A stretch of 64,000 nt of DNA from Apostichopus japonicus. Taxonomy: Eukaryota > Echinodermata > Holothuroidea > Aspidochirotida > Stichopodidae. Positions 1 to 9,100 of the stretch are shown here, one piece after another. Position 1 is the first letter of the stretch, and every line of letters starts with the position of its first letter. The notes beneath the pieces are model-generated. The model saw nothing but the letters and a program-made list of their open reading frames with translations. It did no database searches and had not been told where the DNA came from. The position numbers and the translations under genes were made by a program. The stretch lies in the NCBI RefSeq assembly GCF_037975245.1, contig NC_092582.1, forward strand, positions 10,580,001 to 10,644,000, in the 5' to 3' direction.

Positions 1-7
1 GGGAGCT

Positions 8-39
8 GTAAGTATTAGTTAATCCACCTAATATCTCAG
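8..39 (+). other. Intron-like 32-bp segment
   Basis: The segment begins GTAAGT, a strong 5' splice-site match. It contains CTAAT at 28-32, which fits a yUnAy branch motif, and ends in CAG at 37-39. Stops in all three plus frames fall inside it. A 32-nt intron is shorter than most eukaryotes tolerate, and removing it leaves 133 nt (not a multiple of 3) with TGA codons at u79, u82, u123 and u126, so no long coding frame results. Treat it as a sequence resemblance, present in every unit. Confidence 0.2.
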
Positions 40-43
40 TCCA

Positions 44-73
44 TACAGTGGCGCGGTGGCTTGGCGCACTGTA
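44..73 (+). other. 10-bp hairpin extending the D-arm
   Basis: TACAGT (44-49) pairs with ACTGTA (68-73), and GCGC (51-54) pairs with GCGC (64-67). G50 is bulged and the loop is 9 bases, giving ten Watson-Crick pairs. This fold uses the tRNA D-stem but competes with the expected anticodon stem. Block C keeps all ten pairs; in block B the outermost pair is lost (A at u44 against A at u73). The variable base u56 lies in the loop. It could form in RNA or as a small cruciform in DNA. Confidence 0.55.
49..59 (+). promoter_or_regulatory. Pol III A-box-like motif, block A
   Basis: TGGCGCGGTGG compares with the tRNA A-box consensus TRGYNNARNNGG. T8, G9, G10, C11, R15 and G18G19 are matched; the usual A14 is G, and the D-loop is one base shorter than the consensus spacing. 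The polymorphic base (u56, G or A) falls at R15, where either purine is allowed. Pol III would start about 12-20 bp upstream, near u30-u37. It recurs in every copy. Confidence 0.5.
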
Positions 74-107
74 CGAGCTGATGAGCGAGGCTCTCTTTTG
101 CATCGGT

Positions 108-118
108 GGTTCGAGTCC
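108..118 (+). promoter_or_regulatory. Pol III B box, block A
   Basis: GGTTCGAGTCC is a full match to the B-box consensus GGTTCGANNCC, which is the TFIIIC anchor and the T-arm of a tRNA. It starts 59 bp after the start of the A-box-like motif, within the spacing seen in long-variable-arm tRNA genes and tRNA-SINEs. It is the clearest functional motif in the unit and is repeated in every block A copy. Confidence 0.7.
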
Positions 119-126
119 CCGGTGAT

Positions 127-132
127 GACGTC
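127..132. other. GACGTC palindrome with CRE-like context
   Basis: The context TGACGTCT matches seven of eight bases of the ATF/CREB site TGACGTCA, and it recurs in all three blocks. GACGTC is also an AatII site, so complete digestion of unmethylated array DNA should give a 165-bp ladder. Factor binding is unproven. Confidence 0.3.
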
Positions 133-147
133 TTTTGCCGATCTTTT
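132..147 (+). terminator. Two T4 tracts after the B box (possible Pol III stop)
   Basis: TTTT at 133-136 and again at 144-147 lie 15 and 26 bp after the end of the B box. Runs of four T on the non-template strand are the minimal Pol III terminator in vertebrates; many other eukaryotes need more. If used, the transcript would be roughly 100-115 nt. A further TTTT at 96-99 sits between the boxes and could stop transcription early, which lowers confidence. The same tracts occur in blocks B and C. Confidence 0.3.
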
Positions 148-176
148 ACAGCCAGTGCCTACATGGGGAGCTGTAA
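146..176 (+). other. Unit-junction hairpin, 7-bp stem
   Basis: TTACAGC at 146-152 pairs with GCTGTAA at 170-176 in the next unit, giving seven Watson-Crick pairs plus a possible U-G pair outside, around a 17-base loop. The block-diagnostic sites u153 (C, A or G) and u164 (T or C) lie in the loop, and the stem is unchanged in clean copies of all three blocks. The stem also contains the AG of an acceptor-like sequence and the GT of a donor-like sequence. It would form only in a transcript or strand spanning two units. Confidence 0.45.
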
Positions 177-3100
177 GTATTAGTTAATCCACCTAATATC
201 TCAGTCCATACAGTGGCGCGGTGGCTTGGCGCACTGTACGAGCTGATGAGCGAGGCTCTCTTTTGCATCGGTGGTTCGAGTCCCCGGTGATGACGTCTTT
301 TGCCGATCTTTTACAGCCAGTGCCTACATGGGGAGCTGTAAGTATTAGTTAATCCACCTAATATCTCAGTCCATACAGTGGCGCGATGGCTTGGCGCACT
401 GTACGAGCTGATGAGCGAGGCTCTCTTTTGCATCGGTGGTTCGAGTCCCCGGTGATGACGTCTTTTGCCGATCTTTTACAGCCAGTGCCTACATGGGGAG
501 CTGTAAGTATTAGTTAATCCACCTAATATCTCAGTCCATACAGTGGCGCGATGGCTTGGCGCACTGTACGAGCTGATGAGCGAGGCTCTCTTTTGCATCG
601 GTGGTTCGAGTCCCCGGTGATGACGTCTTTTGCCGATCTTTTACAGCCAGTGCCTACATGGGGAGCTGTAAGTATTAGTTAATCCACCTAATATCTCAGT
701 CCATACAGTGGCGCGATGGCTTGGCGCACTGTACGAGCTGATGAGCGAGGCTCTCTTTTGCATCGGTGGTTCGAGTCCCCGGTGATGACGTCTTTTGCCG
801 ATCTTTTACAGCCAGTGCCTACATGGGGAGCTGTAAGTATTAGTTAATCCACCTAATATCTCAGTCCATACAGTGGCGCGGTGGCTTGGCGCACTGTACG
901 AGCTGATGAGCGAGGCTCTCTTTTGCATCGGTGGTTCGAGTCCCCGGTGATGACGTCTTTTGCCGATCTTTTACAGCCAGTGCCTACATGGGGAGCTGTA
1001 AGTATTAGTTAATCCACCTAATATCTCAGTCCATACAGTGGCGCGGTGGCTTGGCGCACTGTACGAGCTGATGAGCGAGGCTCTCTTTTGCATCGGTGGT
1101 TCGAGTCCCCGGTGATGACGTCTTTTGCCGATCTTTTACAGCCAGTGCCTACATGGGGAGCTGTAAGTATTAGTTAATCCACCTAATATCTCAGTCCATA
1201 CAGTGGCGCGGTGGCTTGGCGCACTGTACGAGCTGATGAGCGAGGCTCTCTTTTGCATCGGTGGTTCGAGTCCCCGGTGATGACGTCTTTTGCCGATCTT
1301 TTACAGCCAGTGCCTTCATGGGGAGCTGTAAGTATTAGTTAATCCACCTAATATCTCAGTCCATACAGTGGCGCGGTGGCTTGGCGCACTGTACGAGCTG
1401 ATGAGCGAGGCTCTCTTTTGCATCGGTGGTTCGAGTCCCCGGTGATGACGTCTTTTGCCGATCTTTTACAGCCAGTGCCTACATGGGGAGCTGTAAGTAT
1501 TAGTTAATCCACCTAATATCTCAGTCCATACAGTGGCGCGGTGGCTTGGCGCACTGTACGAGCTGATGAGCGAGGCTCTCTTTTGCATCGGTGGTTCGAG
1601 TCCCCGGTGATGACGTCTTTTGCCGATCTTTTACAGCCAGTGCCTACATGGGGAGCTGTAAGTATTAGTTAATCCACCTAATATCTCAGTCCATACAGTG
1701 GCGCGGTGGCTTGGCGCACTGTACGAGCTGATGAGCGAGGCTCTCTTTTGCATCGGTGGTTCGAGTCCCCGGTGATGACGTCTTTTGCCGATCTTTTACA
1801 GCCAGTGCCTACATGGGGAGCTGTAAGTATTAGTTAATCCACCTAATATCTCAGTCCATACAGTGGCGCGATGGCTTGGCGCACTGTACGAGCTGATGAG
1901 CGAGGCTCTCTTTTGCATCGGTGGTTCGAGTCCCCGGTGATGACGTCTTTTGCCGATCTTTTACAGCCAGTGCCTACATGGGGAGCTGTAAGTATTAGTT
2001 AATCCACCTAATATCTCAGTCCATACAGTGGCGCGGTGGCTTGGCGCACTGTACGAGCTGATGAGCGAGGCTCTCTTTTGCATCGGTGGTTCGAGTCCCC
2101 GGTGATGACGTCTTTTGCCGATCTTTTACAGCCAGTGCCTACATGGGGAGCTGTAAGTATTAGTTAATCCACCTAATATCTCAGTCCATACAGTGGCGCG
2201 ATGGCTTGGCGCACTGTACGAGCTGATGAGCGAGGCTCTCTTTTGCATCGGTGGTTCGAGTCCCCGGTGATGACGTCTTTTGCCGATCTTTTACAGCCAG
2301 TGCCTACATGGGGAGCTGTAAGTATTAGTTAATCCACCTAATATCTCAGTCCATACAGTGGCGCGGTGGCTTGGCGCACTGTACGAGCTGATGAGCGAGG
2401 CTCTCTTTTGCATCGGTGGTTCGAGTCCCCGGTGATGACGTCTTTTGCCGATCTTTTACAGCCAGTGCCTACATGGGGAGCTGTAAGTATTAGTTAATCC
2501 ACCTAATATCTCAGTCCATACAGTGGCGCGGTGGCTTGGCGCACTGTACGAGCTGATGAGCGAGGCTCTCTTTTGCATCGGTGGTTCGAGTCCCCGGTGA
2601 TGACGTCTTTTGCCGATCTTTTACAGCCAGTGCCTACATGGGGAGCTGTAAGTATTAGTTAATCCACCTAATATCTCAGTCCATACAGTGGCGCGGTGGC
2701 TTGGCGCACTGTACGAGCTGATGAGCGAGGCTCTCTTTTGCATCGGTGGTTCGAGTCCCCGGTGATGACGTCTTTTGCCGATCTTTTACAGCCAGTGCCT
2801 ACATGGGGAGCTGTAAGTATTAGTTAATCCACCTAATATCTCAGTCCATACAGTGGCGCGGTGGCTTGGCGCACTGTACGAGCTGATGAGCGAGGCTCTC
2901 TTTTGCATCGGTGGTTCGAGTCCCCGGTGATGACGTCTTTTGCCGATCTTTTACAGCCAGTGCCTACATGGGGAGCTGTAAGTATTAGTTAATCCACCTA
3001 ATATCTCAGTCCATACAGTGGCGCGGTGGCTTGGCGCACTGTACGAGCTGATGAGCGAGGCTCTCTTTTGCATCGGTGGTTCGAGTCCCCGGTGATGACG

Positions 3101-6100
3101 TCTTTTGCCGATCTTTTACAGCCAGTGCCTACATGGGGAGCTGTAAGTATTAGTTAATCCACCTAATATCTCAGTCCATACAGTGGCGCGGTGGCTTGGC
3201 GCACTGTACGAGCTGATGAGCGAGGCTCTCTTTTGCATCGGTGGTTCGAGTCCCCGGTGATGACGTCTTTTGCCGATCTTTTACAGCCAGTGCCTACATG
3301 GGGAGCTGTAAGTATTAGTTAATCCACCTAATATCTCAGTCCATACAGTGGCGCGGTGGCTTGGCGCACTGTACGAGCTGATGAGCGAGGCTCTCTTTTG
3401 CATCGGTGGTTCGAGTCCCCGGTGATGACGTCTTTTGCCGATCTTTTACAGCCAGTGCCTACATGGGGAGCTGTAAGTATTAGTTAATCCACCTAATATC
3501 TCAGTCCATACAGTGGCGCGGTGGCTTGGCGCACTGTACGAGCTGATGAGCGAGGCTCTCTTTTGCATCGGTGGTTCGAGTCCCCGGTGATGACGTCTTT
3601 TGCCGATCTTTTACAGCCAGTGCCTACATGGGGAGCTGTAAGTATTAGTTAATCCACCTAATATCTCAGTCCATACAGTGGCGCGGTGGCTTGGCGCACT
3701 GTACGAGCTGATGAGCGAGGCTCTCTTTTGCATCGGTGGTTCGAGTCCCCGGTGATGACGTCTTTTGCCGATCTTTTACAGCCAGTGCCTACATGGGGAG
3801 CTGTAAGTATTAGTTAATCCACCTAATATCTCAGTCCATACAGTGGCGCGGTGGCTTGGCGCACTGTACGAGCTGATGAGCGAGGCTCTCTTTTGCATCG
3901 GTGGTTCGAGTCCCCGGTGATGACGTCTTTTGCCGATCTTTTACAGCCAGTGCCTACATGGGGAGCTGTAAGTATTAGTTAATCCACCTAATATCTCAGT
4001 CCATACAGTGGCGCGGTGGCTTGGCGCACTGTACGAGCTGATGAGCGAGGCTCTCTTTTGCATCGGTGGTTCGAGTCCCCGGTGATGACGTCTTTTGCCG
4101 ATCTTTTACAGCCAGTGCCTACATGGGGAGCTGTAAGTATTAGTTAATCCACCTAATATCTCAGTCCATACAGTGGCGCGGTGGCTTGGCGCACTGTACG
4201 AGCTGATGAGCGAGGCTCTCTTTTGCATCGGTGGTTCGAGTCCCCGGTGATGACGTCTTTTGCCGATCTTTTACAGCCAGTGCCTACATGGGGAGCTGTA
4301 AGTATTAGTTAATCCACCTAATATCTCAGTCCATACAGTGGCGCGGTGGCTTGGCGCACTGTACGAGCTGATGAGCGAGGCTCTCTTTTGCATCGGTGGT
4401 TCGAGTCCCCGGTGATGACGTCTTTTGCCGATCTTTTACAGCCAGTGCCTACATGGGGAGCTGTAAGTATTAGTTAATCCACCTAATATCTCAGTCCATA
4501 CAGTGGCGCGGTGGCTTGGCGCACTGTACGAGCTGATGAGCGAGGCTCTCTTTTGCATCGGTGGTTCGAGTCCCCGGTGATGACGTCTTTTGCCGATCTT
4601 TTACAGCCAGTGCCTACATGGGGAGCTGTAAGTATTAGTTAATCCACCTAATATCTCAGTCCATACAGTGGCGCGGTGGCTTGGCGCACTGTACGAGCTG
4701 ATGAGCGAGGCTCTCTTTTGCATCGGTGGTTCGAGTCCCCGGTGATGACGTCTTTTGCCGATCTTTTACAGCCAGTGCCTACATGGGGAGCTGTAAGTAT
4801 TAGTTAATCCACCTAATATCTCAGTCCATACAGTGGCGCGGTGGCTTGGCGCACTGTACGAGCTGATGAGCGAGGCTCTCTTTTGCATCGGTGGTTCGAG
4901 TCCCCGGTGATGACGTCTTTTGCCGATCTTTTACAGCCAGTGCCTACATGGGGAGCTGTAAGTATTAGTTAATCCACCTAATATCTCAGTCCATACAGTG
5001 GCGCGATGGCTTGGCGCACTGTACGAGCTGATGAGCGAGGCTCTCTTTTGCATCGGTGGTTCGAGTCCCCGGTGATGACGTCTTTTGCCGATCTTTTACA
5101 GCCAGTGCCTACATGGGGAGCTGTAAGTATTAGTTAATCCACCTAATATCTCAGTCCATACAGTGGCGCGGTGGCTTGGCGCACTGTACGAGCTGATGAG
5201 CGAGGCTCTCTTTTGCATCGGTGGTTCGAGTCCCCGGTGATGACGTCTTTTGCCGATCTTTTACAGCCAGTGCCTACATGGGGAGCTGTAAGTATTAGTT
5301 AATCCACCTAATATCTCAGTCCATACAGTGGCGCGATGGCTTGGCGCACTGTACGAGCTGATGAGCGAGGCTCTCTTTTGCATCGGTGGTTCGAGTCCCC
5401 GGTGATGACGTCTTTTGCCGATCTTTTACAGCCAGTGCCTACATGGGGAGCTGTAAGTATTAGTTAATCCACCTAATATCGCAGTCCATACAGTGGCGCG
5501 GTGGCTTGGCGCACTGTACGAGCTGATGAGCGAGGCTCTCTTTTGCATCGGTGGTTCGAGTCCCCGGTGATGACGTCTTTTGCCGATCTTTTACAGCCAG
5601 TGCCTACATGGGGAGCTGTAAGTATTAGTTAATCCACCTAATATCTCAGTCCATACAGTGGCGCGGTGGCTTGGCGCACTGTACGAGCTGATGAGCGAGG
5701 CTCTCTTTTGCATCGGTGGTTCGAGTCCCCGGTGATGACGTCTTTTGCCGATCTTTTACAGCCAGTGCCTACATGGGGAGCTGTAAGTATTAGTTAATCC
5801 ACCTAATATCTCAGTCCATACAGTGGCGCGGTGGCTTGGCGCACTGTACGAGCTGATGAGCGAGGCTCTCTTTTGCATCGGTGGTTCGAGTCCCCGGTGA
5901 TGACGTCTTTTGCCGATCTTTTACAGCCAGTGCCTACATGGGGAGCTGTAAGTATTAGTTAATCCACCTAATATCTCAGTCCATACAGTGGCGCGGTGGC
6001 TTGGCGCACTGTACGAGCTGATGAGCGAGGCTCTCTTTTGCATCGGTGGTTCGAGTCCCCGGTGATGACGTCTTTTGCCGATCTTTTACAGCCAGTGCCT

Positions 6101-9100
6101 ACATGGGGAGCTGTAAGTATTAGTTAATCCACCTAATATCTCAGTCCATACAGTGGCGCGATGGCTTGGCGCACTGTACGAGCTGATGAGCGAGGCTCTC
6201 TTTTGCATCGGTGGTTCGAGTCCCCGGTGATGACGTCTTTTGCCGATCTTTTACAGCCAGTGCCTACATGGGGAGCTGTAAGTATTAGTTAATCCACCTA
6301 ATATCTCAGTCCATACAGTGGCGCGGTGGCTTGGCGCACTGTACGAGCTGATGAGCGAGGCTCTCTTTTGCATCGGTGGTTCGAGTCCCCGGTGATGACG
6401 TCTTTTGCCGATCTTTTACAGCCAGTGCCTACATGGGGAGCTGTAAGTATTAGTTAATCCACCTAATATCTCAGTCCATACAGTGGCGCGGTGGCTTGGC
6501 GCACTGTACGAGCTGATGAGCGAGGCTCTCTTTTGCATCGGTGGTTCGAGTCCCCGGTGATGACGTCTTTTGCCGATCTTTTACAGCCAGTGCCTACATG
6601 GGGAGCTGTAAGTATTAGTTAATCCACCTAATATCTCAGTCCATACAGTGGCGCGGTGGCTTGGCGCACTGTACGAGCTGATGAGCGAGGCTCTCTTTTG
6701 CATCGGTGGTTCGAGTCCCCGGTGATGACGTCTTTTGCCGATCTTTTACAGCCAGTGCCTACATGGGGAGCTGTAAGTATTAGTTAATCCACCTAATATC
6801 TCAGTCCATACAGTGGCGCGGTGGCTTGGCGCACTGTACGAGCTGATGAGCGAGGCTCTCTTTTGCATCGGTGGTTCGAGTCCCCGGTGATGACGTCTTT
6901 TGCCGATCTTTTACAGCCAGTGCCTACATGGGGAGCTGTAAGTATTAGTTAATCCACCTAATATCTCAGTCCATACAGTGGCGCGGTGGCTTGGCGCACT
7001 GTACGAGCTGATGAGCGAGGCTCTCTTTTGCATCGGTGGTTCGAGTCCCCGGTGATGACGTCTTTTGCCGATCTTTTACAGCCAGTGCCTACATGGGGAG
7101 CTGTAAGTATTAGTTAATCCACCTAATATCTCAGTCCATACAGTGGCGCGGTGGCTTGGCGCACTGTACGAGCTGATGAGCGAGGCTCTCTTTTGCATCG
7201 GTGGTTCGAGTCCCCGGTGATGACGTCTTTTGCCGATCTTTTACAGCCAGTGCCTACATGGGGAGCTGTAAGTATTAGTTAATCCACCTAATATCTCAGT
7301 CCATACAGTGGCGCGGTGGCTTGGCGCACTGTACGAGCTGATGAGCGAGGCTCTCTTTTGCATCGGTGGTTCGAGTCCCCGGTGATGACGTCTTTTGCCG
7401 ATCTTTTACAGCCAGTGCCTACATGGGGAGCTGTAAGTATTAGTTAATCCACCTAATATCTCAGTCCATACAGTGGCGCGGTGGCTTGGCGCACTGTACG
7501 AGCTGATGAGCGAGGCTCTCTTTTGCATCGGTGGTTCGAGTCCCCGGTGATGACGTCTTTTGCCGATCTTTTACAGCCAGTGCCTACATGGGGAGCTGTA
7601 AGTATTAGTTAATCCACCTAATATCTCAGTCCATACAGTGGCGCGGTGGCTTGGCGCACTGTACGAGCTGATGAGCGAGGCTCTCTTTTGCATCGGTGGT
7701 TCGAGTCCCCGGTGATGACGTCTTTTGCCGATCTTTTACAGCCAGTGCCTACATGGGGAGCTGTAAGTATTAGTTAATCCACCTAATATCTCAGTCCATA
7801 CAGTGGCGCGGTGGCTTGGCGCACTGTACGAGCTGATGAGCGAGGCTCTCTTTTGCATCGGTGGTTCGAGTCCCCGGTGATGACGTCTTTTGCCGATCTT
7901 TTACAGCCAGTGCCTACATGGGGAGCTGTAAGTATTAGTTAATCCACCTAATATCTCAGTCCATACAGTGGCGCGGTGGCTTGGCGCACTGTACGAGCTG
8001 ATGAGCGAGGCTCTCTTTTGCATCGGTGGTTCGAGTCCCCGGTGATGACGTCTTTTGCCGATCTTTTACAGCCAGTGCCTACATGGGGAGCTGTAAGTAT
8101 TAGTTAATCCACCTAATATCTCAGTCCATACAGTGGCGCGGTGGCTTGGCGCACTGTACGAGCTGATGAGCGAGGCTCTCTTTTGCATCGGTGGTTCGAG
8201 TCCCCGGTGATGACGTCTTTTGCCGATCTTTTACAGCCAGTGCCTACATGGGGAGCTGTAAGTATTAGTTAATCCACCTAATATCTCAGTCCATACAGTG
8301 GCGCGGTGGCTTGGCGCACTGTACGAGCTGATGAGCGAGGCTCTCTTTTGCATCGGTGGTTCGAGTCCCCGGTGATGACGTCTTTTGCCGATCTTTTACA
8401 GCCAGTGCCTACATGGGGAGCTGTAAGTATTAGTTAATCCACCTAATATCTCAGTCCATACAGTGGCGCGGTGGCTTGGCGCACTGTACGAGCTGATGAG
8501 CGAGGCTCTCTTTTGCATCGGTGGTTCGAGTCCCCGGTGATGACGTCTTTTGCCGATCTTTTACAGCCAGTGCCTACATGGGGAGCTGTAAGTATTAGTT
8601 AATCCACCTAATATCTCAGTCCATACAGTGGCGCGGTGGCTTGGCGCACTGTACGAGCTGATGAGCGAGGCTCTCTTTTGCATCGGTGGTTCGAGTCCCC
8701 GGTGATGACGTCTTTTGCCGATCTTTTACAGCCAGTGCCTACATGGGGAGCTGTAAGTATTAGTTAATCCACCTAATATCTCAGTCCATACAGTGGCGCG
8801 GTGGCTTGGCGCACTGTACGAGCTGATGAGCGAGGCTCTCTTTTGCATCGGTGGTTCGAGTCCCCGGTGATGACGTCTTTTGCCGATCTTTTACAGCCAG
8901 TGCCTACATGGGGAGCTGTAAGTATTAGTTAATCCACCTAATATCTCAGTCCATACAGTGGCGCGGTGGCTTGGCGCACTGTACGAGCTGATGAGCGAGG
9001 CTCTCTTTTGCATCGGTGGTTCGAGTCCCCGGTGATGACGTCTTTTGCCGATCTTTTACAGCCAGTGCCTACATGGGGAGCTGTAAGTATTAGTTAATCC

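Larger units (their letters stand above)
42..128 (+). other. tRNA-derived segment, block A representative
   Basis: Reading u42-u128 as a tRNA: T49 and G50 match tRNA positions 8 and 9. GCGC at 51-54 pairs with GCGC at 64-67 as a 4-bp D-stem around a 9-base loop containing the GG dinucleotide. GG (108-109) and CC (117-118) flank a 7-base TTCGAGT T-loop. The D-arm is most like class II (Leu/Ser) tRNAs, and the long stretch between arms would suit a long variable region. The acceptor strands (42-48 against 122-128) pair poorly, I found no convincing 5-bp anticodon stem, and no CCA follows. This is a tRNA relic or tRNA-derived SINE head, not a usable tRNA gene. The same segment recurs at the same offset in every unit of the block. 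Confidence 0.7.
1..165 (+). repeat. Reference monomer (first unit)
   Basis: Landmarks of the unit: donor-like GTAAGT at 8-13; TTAATCC at 19-25; the D-arm hairpin at 44-73; CTGATGA at 78-84; a small GAGC/GCTC hairpin with a GAG loop at 83-93 (present in A and C, broken in B by changes at u85 and u90); T4 tracts at 96-99, 133-136 and 144-147; the B box at 108-118; the GACGTC palindrome at 127-132; and the acceptor-like CTTTTACAG at 143-151. Block B differs at u44, u85, u90, u105, u106, u115, u116, u120, u153 and u164. Block C differs at u153 and has A at u56. Confidence 0.95.

Noticed and set aside
78-84. Hammerhead ribozyme, suggested by CTGATGA in a tandem satellite.
   Set aside because: CTGATGA matches the first core strand, but the required GAAA after stem II is absent (TCTC occupies that place after the only possible short stem), and stem III and the cleavage site cannot be placed. 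No GAAA occurs on the plus strand of the block A unit.
42-128. A functional tRNA gene in each unit.
   Set aside because: The D-arm and T-loop are good, but the 7-bp acceptor stem pairs at only two or three positions and no 5-bp anticodon stem with a 7-base loop forms. It is annotated as tRNA-derived only.
1-165. Spliced-leader RNA or 5S rRNA gene cluster.
   Set aside because: The donor-like GTAAGT suggested an SL gene, but I see no conserved leader and no Sm-type site after it. The internal boxes are tRNA type, and nothing matches 5S rRNA.
1-165. CENP-B box in the monomer.
   Set aside because: No match to the conserved TTCG...CGGGA pattern of the 17-bp CENP-B box with the right spacing. TTCGAACCCCGGG in block B is T-arm sequence.
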